DNA from: Parasutterella secunda | Lineage (GTDB): Bacteria > Pseudomonadota > Gammaproteobacteria > Burkholderiales > Burkholderiaceae_F | NCBI RefSeq assembly: GCF_016901835.1 | Contig: NZ_JACJKX010000002.1 | Coordinates: 1-64,000, forward strand | Reading direction: 5' to 3' | DNA: 64,000 nucleotides | Shown: piece by piece, positions 17,821-25,792 of the stretch | How the letters are laid out: every line of letters begins with the position of its first letter | How positions within the stretch are numbered: position 1 is the first letter of the stretch | Notes under the pieces: generated by a model | What the model was told of the DNA's origin: nothing | Databases searched by the model: none | Seen by the model: the letters and a program-made list of their open reading frames with translations, nothing else | Translations under genes and position numbers: made by a program

Positions 17821-17875
17821 AAGGAGACGGTCAACAGCCTTTGCCTGAAAAGCGAGGTTTCTGGACCGATATTTT
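17821..17875 (+). promoter_or_regulatory. Candidate translational riboswitch: hairpin bridging the Shine-Dalgarno and start codon of xpt
   Basis: The only strong Shine-Dalgarno (AAGGAG, 17821-17826) lies 49 nt before the ATG, too far to act directly. Between them is a hairpin: an outer stem CGGTC/GACCG (17828-17832 with 17864-17868), an asymmetric internal loop, and an inner stem (17838-17844 with 17852-17857) capped by an A-rich loop. If folded, it leaves exactly 8 unpaired nt between AAGGAG and ATG. The small hairpin with an internal bulge, beside a xanthine phosphoribosyltransferase gene, recalls the xanthine-sensing NMT1-type class, but I could not check its consensus. Confidence 0.5.
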
Positions 17876-18442
17876 ATGAAAGCACTCAAAGAACGCATCC
17901 TAAAGGATGGTAAATGCCTCGATGGCGGTATTCTGAAAGTGGACAATTTCATTAACCATCAGATGGATCCCATTTTGATGAAATCCATGGCCGTGGAATT
18001 TGTCCGTCGCTTTGCAAGTACCGACATCAATAAAATTCTGACGATTGAGGCCAGCGGTATCGCTCCGGCCATTCTGGTCGGCTATCTTTTAGAGTTGCCC
18101 GTTGTGTTTGCCAAAAAGAAAGTGCCGAGCACCATGGACAACATGCTTTCCACCAAGGTGTTCTCCTTTACTAAAAATCGCACCTATGACGTCTGCGTGA
18201 GCAAAGACTATCTGCGTCCCGGTGACAAAGTTCTTTTCATCGATGATTTCCTTGCCAACGGCAACGCTGCCAAAGGCATTCTGGATTTGGTCGAGCAGGC
18301 CGGCGCAGAACTCGTCGGTATGGGCTTTTTGATTGAAAAAGGCTTCCAAGCCGGCGGAAATGAGTTGCGCAAAATGGGCATTCACGTTGAATCCCTCGCC
18401 ATTATTGACAGTCTGGATAACAACAAAATCACGCTTCGCTAA
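17876..18442 (+). CDS. xpt: Xanthine phosphoribosyltransferase
   Basis: The enzyme converts xanthine and PRPP to XMP for GTP salvage in the cytoplasm. The 188-residue protein matches the Bacillus-type Xpt along its length. It starts with the MKALKERI block, carries [10 protein letters not shown], and has the PRPP-binding loop [13 protein letters not shown]. The start is fixed by this family N-terminus even though no Shine-Dalgarno lies at normal distance; see the leader hairpin. It is 10 nt upstream of the permease gene, so the pair forms one uptake-and-salvage operon. Confidence 0.94.
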   Translation: MKALKERILKDGKCLDGGILKVDNFINHQMDPILMKSMAVEFVRRFASTDINKILTIEASGIAPAILVGYLLELPVVFAKKKVPSTMDNMLSTKVFSFTKNRTYDVCVSKDYLRPGDKVLFIDDFLANGNAAKGILDLVEQAGAELVGMGFLIEKGFQAGGNELRKMGIHVESLAIIDSLDNNKITLR

Positions 18443-18452
18443 AGGATAAAAA

Positions 18453-19826
18453 GTGGCCGAATTAAATTTCGAAGAACATTCCTACAACGCTAAGTCCTCC
18501 GAGTTGATTTACGGTCTTGAGGATCGTCCCCCTTTAAGGGAAACTCTTTTTGCCGCATTGCAGCACATGCTGGCCATTTTCGTGGCCATCGTCACCCCTC
18601 CCCTTATCATTGCGGGGGCGTTGCAATTGGACCTTGAAACAACTGGCTACCTTGTGTCCATGTCTCTTATGGTTTCCGGTATCGCCACGTTTATTCAGTG
18701 CCGAACCGTGGGCCCCATCGGTTGCGGTCTGCTTTGCATTCAGGGAACCAGCTTTTCATTTATCGGACCGATCATTTCGGCCGGGATGACAGGAGGGCTG
18801 TCCTGCATTTTCGGGGCAACGATTGTTGCCTCCACGGTGGAAATGTTTGTGAGCCGCATTCTTAAGTACACCCGGCGTGTGATTACACCTTTGGTCTCCG
18901 GCATTGTGGTGACCTTGATCGGCATGAGCCTTATTAAAGTGGGCATTATCGCTTGCGGAGGCGGCTACGGAGCCAAGGCTGCGGGCACCTTCGGAAGCTT
19001 CCAACACTTGGGCATTGCAGCTCTTGTTCTGTTTTCTATTATTTTCTTTAACCGCAGCTCCAACCGTTACCTTCGTATGAGTTCCATCGTCATCGGCTTG
19101 GCGATCGGCTACGCAGTCTCCTGGTTCTGCGGTATGGTGGATTTTTCTGCCGTTAAAAGTTACGGCGGTTTCAATATCCCCATTCCCTTTAAGTACGGCA
19201 TTTCTTTTGACTGGGGTGCCATTATCGGCTTAGGTCTTGTTTACCTCATTACAGCTATTGAAGCTTACGGTGATGTAACCGCCAACTCGATGATTTCAGG
19301 ACAACCCTTCCGCGGTGACCGTTTCATGAAGCGTGCTCAAGGCGGCATCCTAGCCGACGGATTCAATTCTATGTTGGCCGGCGTGCTCAATTCTTTCCCG
19401 AATTCAATTTTTGCCCAAAATAACGGCATGATTCAATTAACCGGTGTGGCAAGTCGTTATGTCGGTTACTTTATCGCGGGCTTTTTGGTTCTGCTCGGCC
19501 TCTTCCCTGCCATCGGTCTCGTATTTTCCTTGATGCCTGATCCGGTGTTGGGTGGTGCCACTCTTTTGATGTTCGGTACAGTCGCTGCTGCCGGTATGCG
19601 TATCATTGCCAGCCAGCGTATTGACCGTAAAGCCATTTTAGTAATTGCGTTGAGTTTCTCCTTCGGCTTAAGTGTTGAATTGGTTCCGGAAATTCTTTCG
19701 CAATTCCCCGAAACCCTGAAAAACATCTTCGCTTCGGGCATCACTACGGGCGGTCTGACAGCTATTGTTGCCAACACCTTAATTCACATTGAGGAATATC
19801 AAGACAACAAAGACGAGCAGCTTTAA
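18453..19826 (+). CDS. pbuX: Xanthine permease, NCS2 family
   Basis: This 457-residue inner-membrane transporter of the nucleobase-cation-symport-2 family probably brings in xanthine by proton symport. It shows about 12-14 hydrophobic segments and the NCS2 signature region QGTSFSFIGP near residue 97-106. A conserved acidic helix reads LITAIEAYGD and the following block NGMIQLTGVASR. It starts with GTG at 18453 behind AAGGAT. The coupling to xpt makes xanthine the likely substrate; uric acid is an alternative. A strong terminator follows. Confidence 0.9.
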   Translation: MAELNFEEHSYNAKSSELIYGLEDRPPLRETLFAALQHMLAIFVAIVTPPLIIAGALQLDLETTGYLVSMSLMVSGIATFIQCRTVGPIGCGLLCIQGTSFSFIGPIISAGMTGGLSCIFGATIVASTVEMFVSRILKYTRRVITPLVSGIVVTLIGMSLIKVGIIACGGGYGAKAAGTFGSFQHLGIAALVLFSIIFFNRSSNRYLRMSSIVIGLAIGYAVSWFCGMVDFSAVKSYGGFNIPIPFKYGISFDWGAIIGLGLVYLITAIEAYGDVTANSMISGQPFRGDRFMKRAQGGILADGFNSMLAGVLNSFPNSIFAQNNGMIQLTGVASRYVGYFIAGFLVLLGLFPAIGLVFSLMPDPVLGGATLLMFGTVAAAGMRIIASQRIDRKAILVIALSFSFGLSVELVPEILSQFPETLKNIFASGITTGGLTAIVANTLIHIEEYQDNKDEQL

Positions 19827-19836
19827 TGCTCTTTTG

Positions 19837-19868
19837 AAAAGCTCCTGGCAAAAATCAGGAGCTTTTTT
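19837..19868 (+). terminator. Intrinsic terminator of xpt-pbuX
   Basis: AAAAGCTCCTG and its inverted copy CAGGAGCTTTTTT surround an 8-nt loop, with a T-run at the end, just beyond the permease stop codon. Confidence 0.92.
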
Positions 19869-19974
19869 CAAGCGTGAGGCTCATAGGTCATTTCGCCTAC
19901 CTGCTTTCTCTAAAGATTACCTAAAATCGTTATACTTTCTGGATTCGCTTAATTAATTGTGATTGGATAGCACT

Positions 19975-22611
19975 ATGCGTGAAACTTACTCTCCGCAAAT
20001 TGTTGAAGCAGAGGTACAGGCAGCCTGGAAAAAGGCTGACGTTTACCATGCTCACGAACATGCTAAGGATAAAAACGGTAAAGAAAAACCCAAATTCTAT
20101 GTCCTGTCAATGTTGCCCTATCCGAGCGGCAAACTGCACATGGGTCACGTCCGTAACTACACATTAAATGACGTAATGTACCGCTACCTTCGCATGAAGG
20201 GCTACAACGTCATGACCCCGATGGGATGGGATGCATTCGGTCTGCCGGCCGAAAACGCCGCCATCAATCACGGCATTGCCCCGGCCAAGTGGACTTTTGA
20301 CAACATTGCCGAAATGAAAAATCAAATGCAGCCCTTGGGCCTTGCATTTGACTGGTCCAGAGAAGTCGCCACCTGTACACCTGAGTACTACCGCTGGAAT
20401 CAATGGATGTTTTTGAAGATGCTCGAAAAGGGCATCTGTTATCGCAAAACACAGATCGTTAACTGGGACCCGGTCGATAAGACGGTTCTCGCCAACGAAC
20501 AAGTGGTCGACGGAAGGGGTTGGCGCTCCGGTGCTGTTGTCGAAAAGCGAGAAATTCCGGGTTATTACTTGGGCATTACGCAATACGCCGATGAACTGTT
20601 AAAGGATCTGGACATCCTTAAGGGATGGCCGGAGCAGGTTCGTAGCATGCAGGAACACTGGATCGGCAAATCCGTCGGTGTCAAACTTGCGTTCCCCTAC
20701 AGCATTGACGGCCATGACGAAAAACTTCAGGTTTTCACCACTCGTGCCGATACCTTAATGGGTGTGACGTTTGTAGCAGTTGCTGCCGAACACCCCTTGG
20801 CCAAACGCTTGGCTCAGGATAATCCTCAAGTTGACGCTTTCATTAAGGAATGCGCCAAGGGCGGTGTAAGCGAAGCCGACTTAGCCACTCGCGAAAAAGA
20901 AGGCGTTCCGACCGGTTTCTGCGTTAAGCACCCGTTGACCGGTGAAGACGTGCCCGTGTGGGTGGGCAATTACGTGCTGATGAGCTACGGCGAAGGCGCA
21001 GTAATGGGCGTGCCGGCGCACGATGAACGTGACTTTGCCTTTGCCAAGAAGTACGGCTTACCGATCAAACAAGTGGTCGGGATGCCCGGCAAAACCTACT
21101 CGACTGACACTTGGCAAGAGTGGTATGCCGATAAAAGCGACACAACCGAACTGGTTAATTCCGGAGAATTCGACGGTCTGACCGTTCATCAAGGTATCGA
21201 CAAGATTGCCGAAGCGCTGCAAGCCAAGGGCTTGGGTGAAAAACGGACTCAATTCCGCATCCGTGATTGGGGCATCAGCCGTCAACGTTATTGGGGTACG
21301 CCGATTCCGATCATCAACTGTCCGCACTGCGGCCCGGTTCCGGTCCCTGAAAAAGATCTTCCGGTTGTATTGCCTACGGATCTCGTACCTGACGGCTCCG
21401 GTAACCCGCTCAACAAGTGTGAATCCTTCTTGAAGTGCAAATGCCCGGTATGCGGAGCTGATGCCACGCGTGAAACCGACACGATGGATACATTCGTGGA
21501 TTCTTCCTGGTACTTTATGCGTTATTGCTCGCCTGACTGCGACACCGCTATGGTCGACGAACGCAACGACTACTGGGCTCCGGTTGATCAATACATCGGT
21601 GGTATTGAACACGCTGTGCTGCACTTGCTCTATGCCCGCTTCTGGACAAAAGTCATGCGTGATTTGGGCCTGGTGAAGTTTGACGAACCCTTCACCCGCT
21701 TGTTTACCCAGGGTATGCTCACTGCTGAGTGCTACTACCGTGAAATGCCTGACGGTAAAAAGCGTTGGTACTACCCCGACGAAATTGAAATCTTCTACGA
21801 TGAAAAAGCCCGTCCGGTACGCGCCATTGCAAAGGATGACGGCCAACCCGTCACAATGGGCGGCGTCGAGAAGATGAGTAAATCGAAAAACAATGTGGTG
21901 GAACCGAAGACCATCATTGATAAGTTCGGCGCCGATACGGCCCGCAGCTTCGTGATGTTTGCCGGACCTCCTGATCAATCCGCTGCTTGGAGTAATTCCG
22001 GAGCCGAAGGTACCTTCCGCTTCCTGCGCAGACTTTGGAACTGGTGCTTCAAGAACAAAGAGACGATCGAGACGGCAACAGCGATTGATGTTGCAGCATT
22101 GTCCGCTGAGCAGAAAAATCTTCGCCGCGATATTTATCAGGCGCTCAAGCAGGCAACTTCTGACATCGACCGTATGCAATACAACACGGTTGTTTCTGCC
22201 ACGATGAAAATGCTCAATTCGCTTGAGAGTGCCAAGATCGGAAGCGATGCGTCGGCTGCTGCAGTCAAGAAAGAGTGCGCAAGCATCCTTATTCGCACGC
22301 TCTATCCGATTGCCCCGCACATCACCACGCAGTTGTGGCAAGACTTAGGCTTTGAAGCGGTCCAAGGTTCCATTCTTGATGCTTCTTGGCCTGAAGTGGA
22401 TGAAAAAGCCCTCGTTGCTGATGATATGACGTTGGTCGTACAGGTCAACGGCAAACTTCGCGGTTCCGTGACGGTTTCTGCGCAAGCCGCGAAAGAGGAA
22501 ATTGAAAAGGCTGCACTGGACAACGAAAATGTGAAGAAATTCACTGACGGCAAGACGATTCGAAAGATCATTATTGTTCCGAAGAAGCTCGTCAATATTG
22601 TGGCAGCTTAA
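19975..22611 (+). CDS. leuS: Leucyl-tRNA synthetase
   Basis: This class I synthetase charges tRNA-Leu. The 878 residues include the HIGH-type motif HMGH at 55-58 within [11 protein letters not shown], the editing CP1 domain with the [10 protein letters not shown] threonine-rich block, a zinc-type insertion with CPHCG and CPVCG, and KMSKS at 633-637. I chose the ATG at 19975, which gives the usual N-terminus; an in-frame TTG four codons earlier is unlikely. It is closed by its own terminator, while lptE-holA follow as in other Burkholderiales. Confidence 0.97.
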   Translation: MRETYSPQIVEAEVQAAWKKADVYHAHEHAKDKNGKEKPKFYVLSMLPYPSGKLHMGHVRNYTLNDVMYRYLRMKGYNVMTPMGWDAFGLPAENAAINHGIAPAKWTFDNIAEMKNQMQPLGLAFDWSREVATCTPEYYRWNQWMFLKMLEKGICYRKTQIVNWDPVDKTVLANEQVVDGRGWRSGAVVEKREIPGYYLGITQYADELLKDLDILKGWPEQVRSMQEHWIGKSVGVKLAFPYSIDGHDEKLQVFTTRADTLMGVTFVAVAAEHPLAKRLAQDNPQVDAFIKECAKGGVSEADLATREKEGVPTGFCVKHPLTGEDVPVWVGNYVLMSYGEGAVMGVPAHDERDFAFAKKYGLPIKQVVGMPGKTYSTDTWQEWYADKSDTTELVNSGEFDGLTVHQGIDKIAEALQAKGLGEKRTQFRIRDWGISRQRYWGTPIPIINCPHCGPVPVPEKDLPVVLPTDLVPDGSGNPLNKCESFLKCKCPVCGADATRETDTMDTFVDSSWYFMRYCSPDCDTAMVDERNDYWAPVDQYIGGIEHAVLHLLYARFWTKVMRDLGLVKFDEPFTRLFTQGMLTAECYYREMPDGKKRWYYPDEIEIFYDEKARPVRAIAKDDGQPVTMGGVEKMSKSKNNVVEPKTIIDKFGADTARSFVMFAGPPDQSAAWSNSGAEGTFRFLRRLWNWCFKNKETIETATAIDVAALSAEQKNLRRDIYQALKQATSDIDRMQYNTVVSATMKMLNSLESAKIGSDASAAAVKKECASILIRTLYPIAPHITTQLWQDLGFEAVQGSILDASWPEVDEKALVADDMTLVVQVNGKLRGSVTVSAQAAKEEIEKAALDNENVKKFTDGKTIRKIIIVPKKLVNIVAA

Positions 22612-22635
22612 TTTCTAAGTTCTGAGATCAACGGG

Positions 22636-22668
22636 AGTCCCGAAGTCGCATTGGCTTCGGGACTTTTT
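22636..22668 (+). terminator. Terminator between leuS and lptE
   Basis: AGTCCCGAAG (22636-22645) pairs with CTTCGGGACT (22655-22664), followed by TTTTT. A TATAAT at 22673-22678 directly after it may be the -10 box of an lptE promoter. Confidence 0.88.
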
Positions 22669-22721
22669 GCCCTATAATGAGCCTATTGTTTTGAAGCTAT
22701 TCATTTTTGGGAAGTTAAATC

Positions 22722-23237
22722 ATGGCTTTGGCCCGACGCTCCTTTCTTTTATCAGCTCTTGCCCTGACTGCTGCGGCAGCAACCGGATGCGGTTGGCATT
22801 TGCGCGGACATGTCACGTTGCCTTTCAATACTCTTTACGTCAATATGCCGGTCAACAACAAGGTTGGTGCTGACATTCGTCGTATGATTGCCGCCTCAAC
22901 CAATGTCAAGATTGTCATGGAGGCAGAGGGTGCCGAAGCCATCTTGGAGTTGCTCTCCTCCGGACGACATCGTGAAGTGGTCTCTCTGAACATGGAAGGC
23001 GAGGCCCGCGAGTACGAGCTCACACTGAACATGACTTTCCGTCTGGTCAATCCTGATGGCGAGGAATTCTTTCCGCCTACAACCTTTACTGCCTCTCGTA
23101 ACATGTACTACAACGATGATGAGTACCTTTCCAGAAACGCTGAAGAAAATGTGCTCTACAACGAGATGCAGCAGGATCTGATCGCACAGCTTCTGAGCCG
23201 TTTAACCACCGTTCAAGCTATCTCGCATGAATATTAA
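22722..23237 (+). CDS. lptE: LPS-assembly lipoprotein LptE
   Basis: LptE is an outer-membrane lipoprotein that plugs LptD and helps insert lipopolysaccharide. The 171 residues begin with a double-Arg charged region, a hydrophobic segment and a lipobox ending AATGC, with Cys at residue 23. GWHLRG follows at once, which is the typical start of mature LptE. The mature part is a small alpha/beta domain as in the family. The last 11 nt overlap holA, as is common for this gene pair. Confidence 0.93.
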   Translation: MALARRSFLLSALALTAAAATGCGWHLRGHVTLPFNTLYVNMPVNNKVGADIRRMIAASTNVKIVMEAEGAEAILELLSSGRHREVVSLNMEGEAREYELTLNMTFRLVNPDGEEFFPPTTFTASRNMYYNDDEYLSRNAEENVLYNEMQQDLIAQLLSRLTTVQAISHEY

Positions 23238-24240
23238 AAGCGAAGAGTTGCCTCGCATCCTTGAGCGTGAACGCACCCAAGGAGCACTGTCGCCCTTATG
23301 GATTATTGTGGGCGAGGAGCCTTTGCTTGCTCTGGAAGCCGGAGATGCGCTTCGTAATACAGCGAAAGATCTCGGGTACTCCGAAAGGGTGGTGTTGGCT
23401 TTCAATTCCGTAAGCGACTGGTCTCCGCTTATTGATGCGGTGAGTTCCGTCTCGCTTTTTGATGATCGAAAAATTATTGAACTGCGTTTTCTCTCTTCGG
23501 GACCCGGCATTAAGGGCGCTAAGGTATTGGCTCAATTTGCTCAGCTTGTCCCGCAGATTGATTCCACGGTTACGGTCGTTCATTTAACGCAAACAGATTA
23601 TTCCACTCAAAAAAGTTCATGGTTTAAAACTCTGGCCGCCTGCGGGCATGTCATTTCCTGTCAACCCATTTCTCACGCTCAATATCCGACCTGGATTCGG
23701 GAACGGCTTCGTCAACAAGGGCAAAGCATGCAGGATCAGGCGTTGACATTTTTTGCTGAACAGACCGAAGGCAATTTGATGGCAGCCAAGCAGGAACTGA
23801 TGAAACTTGAGTTGCTGTACCCCGGAAAAGAGCTGACACTAAAAGAAGTAGAAGACTGCGTGATGAATGTCTCGCGCTACAGCATGGAAGATTTAATTGA
23901 GGCGGTGGCCCAAGGTGATGTTGCCCGTACGGCCCGCACGGTCTCTGGGATGCAATCCGAAGATGAACCTTTACCCCTTATTTTGATGCGGCTGAGCAGT
24001 TTTCTTCGCGACACCCTCGCCTTAACGGTTGATCGTCAGGCTCCTATCATGCCTTCAACACGTTATCTTGCCACACAACTGGCCAAGCGATCCAGCACAG
24101 CCAAAATCGCCAATATGCTGGGACGTTGCGCAGACTTAGACCGGTTGGCCAAAGGTCTTACTGTCGAAAATCGAGATGATGTTTGGTCGGAATTAAAAAC
24201 TCTTTGCGTGTTTCTTGCACATATTCCCAATAGGAAGTAA
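23227..24240 (+). CDS. holA: DNA polymerase III subunit delta
   Basis: HolA is the delta subunit of the clamp loader and opens the beta clamp. The 337 residues fit the family: an N-terminal AAA-like domain without a functional Walker motif (WIIVGEEPLLALEAGD at about 22-37), a middle helical domain and a C-terminal collar domain. The start overlaps the last codons of lptE by 11 nt, indicating translational coupling. Confidence 0.93.
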   Translation: MNIKSEELPRILERERTQGALSPLWIIVGEEPLLALEAGDALRNTAKDLGYSERVVLAFNSVSDWSPLIDAVSSVSLFDDRKIIELRFLSSGPGIKGAKVLAQFAQLVPQIDSTVTVVHLTQTDYSTQKSSWFKTLAACGHVISCQPISHAQYPTWIRERLRQQGQSMQDQALTFFAEQTEGNLMAAKQELMKLELLYPGKELTLKEVEDCVMNVSRYSMEDLIEAVAQGDVARTARTVSGMQSEDEPLPLILMRLSSFLRDTLALTVDRQAPIMPSTRYLATQLAKRSSTAKIANMLGRCADLDRLAKGLTVENRDDVWSELKTLCVFLAHIPNRK

Positions 24241-24245
24241 TTGTC

Positions 24246-25433
24246 ATGCCCGCTTACCACTTTTTTGCGGTTTGCCCCCGCACACTTGAACCGGTTTTAG
24301 CTGAAGAACTGCGTGGACTGGGTGCACAGAACATTAAAACCAATGCGGGCGGAGTCTTGTTTGAAGGACCGCTTGCACTGGCCATGGCTGCCTGTTTAAG
24401 AAGTCGATACGCCAGTCGGATTCTGCTTCGTATCGCTACCCGCCAGTACTATGACAGTCATGACATTTACGACATGGCTCATGTATTGCCTTGGGAGCGT
24501 TTTTTTGACTCTGAAGCCAAAATCCGAGTCGATGTGACCGCTCACCGCTCACCCTTAGAAAGTTTGGATTTCACAACCCTTCGTATCAAAGACGGCATTT
24601 GTGACCACTTCCGTGAAGGATGCGGAAAAAGGCCGAGTATTGAAAAAACAGATCCCGATGTACGTATCCATGCGTTCATTAATGAGCGTTACTGCACGTT
24701 TTATCTGAATTTATCGGGTGAACCTTTGTTTAAACGTGGCTGGCGCGTGGAAAAAGGCGAGGCACCTTTGAAAGAAAATATGGCTGCGGGGCTGCTTGCA
24801 CTGTCGGGCTGGACTCCTGATCAACCACTGTTGGATCCGTTCTGCGGCTCGGGCACCATCGCTATCGAAGCTGCTCAGATTGCCTGCGGCATAGCCCCCG
24901 GACTCAATCGCTCTTTCGGTTTTGAAAAACTGCATATTTTCGACATGCAGGAATGGCGAGAAATGAAGGAAGATGCCAAGGCAGAAGTCAACCTGCACGC
25001 CAAACTGAATATTCGTGCCAGCGACATTTCAACAATTGTTGTCGGTAAAGCTCAGGCAAATGCTCAACGAGCGGGGCTTCAGGCACTGCTCGATGACGGG
25101 AGGCTCTCTTTCAGTCAATGTGATGCCCGCGAGGTTTCCCCATCGAGCGAAAAAGGCTTCATCGTCACCAATCCGCCTTACGGGGAACAGTCCAATCCGA
25201 AAAGCGCTACGGTCGGTTCCATGATGAAAAATGTAGCCGACAATCTGAAAAAGCAATTTTCAGGATGGACAGCCTGGATGCTCACAAGCGATCGTAAGCT
25301 GCCCAGTCAGATGCGATTGTCTGAATCGAGAAAAATCGTTATTTTCAACGGACCGCTGGAGTGCCGTTTCTTTAAATTCGAAATGGTCAGCGGATCTTTT
25401 CGCAGTAAGAAAAACCAGGCTCAGGGAAGTTAA
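24246..25433 (+). CDS. RlmL-type 23S rRNA guanine-N2 methyltransferase (THUMP domain)
   Basis: This 395-residue SAM-dependent RNA methylase corresponds to the N-terminal half of E. coli RlmKL, which makes m2G2445. It has a ferredoxin-like/THUMP region (residues 5 to about 155), then a Rossmann methylase domain with LLDPFCGSGTIAIEAA as the SAM-binding motif and IVTNPPYGEQ as the catalytic N/DPPY motif. The RlmK half is absent, which is normal for stand-alone COG0116 proteins. It starts 5 nt after holA and is probably in the same transcript. Its TAA shares bases with the stop codon of the convergent gtrA-like gene. Confidence 0.9.
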   Translation: MPAYHFFAVCPRTLEPVLAEELRGLGAQNIKTNAGGVLFEGPLALAMAACLRSRYASRILLRIATRQYYDSHDIYDMAHVLPWERFFDSEAKIRVDVTAHRSPLESLDFTTLRIKDGICDHFREGCGKRPSIEKTDPDVRIHAFINERYCTFYLNLSGEPLFKRGWRVEKGEAPLKENMAAGLLALSGWTPDQPLLDPFCGSGTIAIEAAQIACGIAPGLNRSFGFEKLHIFDMQEWREMKEDAKAEVNLHAKLNIRASDISTIVVGKAQANAQRAGLQALLDDGRLSFSQCDAREVSPSSEKGFIVTNPPYGEQSNPKSATVGSMMKNVADNLKKQFSGWTAWMLTSDRKLPSQMRLSESRKIVIFNGPLECRFFKFEMVSGSFRSKKNQAQGS

Positions 25434-25792
25434 CGAAAAACCAAAAGTTTGGACAATATAAAACCCAACACCAGGCTTGTTGCCGATGAAAGAACCAATG
25501 TCACCATCGGGTGCCAGGAACTTTGATCGGCACACCAGCCGATTCCCCAGGAAATGGAAGCCATCACCACGACCATTCTGAGGTAGCCTGCCAGATTCTG
25601 TTCCTTTTTAAAGGTGAATTTTGCATTCATAACATAGGAAAATGTCACCGCGATCAGGAACCCCAACAGATTCGATATGCTCTGAGAACAGTCCAAAAAA
25701 TTATAAAAGCAACCGAAAGCTCCCCAATGAATGCCGGTATTGACTACACCGATCGTGGCATACGTCAAAAACTGTTTAAGTTTCTCATCCAT
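25430..25792 (-). CDS. GtrA family membrane protein
   Basis: This 120-residue protein has four predicted membrane segments and the GtrA-family pattern: GVVNTGIHWG in the first segment, FSYVMNAKFTF after the second, and GFILSKLLVF at the C-terminus. GtrA proteins are thought to flip or support undecaprenyl-linked sugars. I chose the ATG at 25792, with GAGG 6 nt upstream, which overlaps the upstream oxidoreductase stop by 8 nt. Starts at 25807 or 25804 are possible. It is the last gene of the hrpA-oxidoreductase-gtrA run. No glycosyltransferase partner is nearby. Confidence 0.82.
   Translation of the reverse strand: MDEKLKQFLTYATIGVVNTGIHWGAFGCFYNFLDCSQSISNLLGFLIAVTFSYVMNAKFTFKKEQNLAGYLRMVVVMASISWGIGWCADQSSWHPMVTLVLSSATSLVLGFILSKLLVFR

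Noticed and set aside
17727-17875. Classical guanine/adenine-type purine riboswitch upstream of xpt
   Set aside because: The three-way junction with paired kissing loops is not visible; the leader folds instead as two separate hairpins.
21058-22341. A 427-codon open frame on the minus strand inside leuS
   Set aside because: It is fully antisense to leuS, has no recognisable domain or ribosome-binding site, and arises from the codon bias of leuS.
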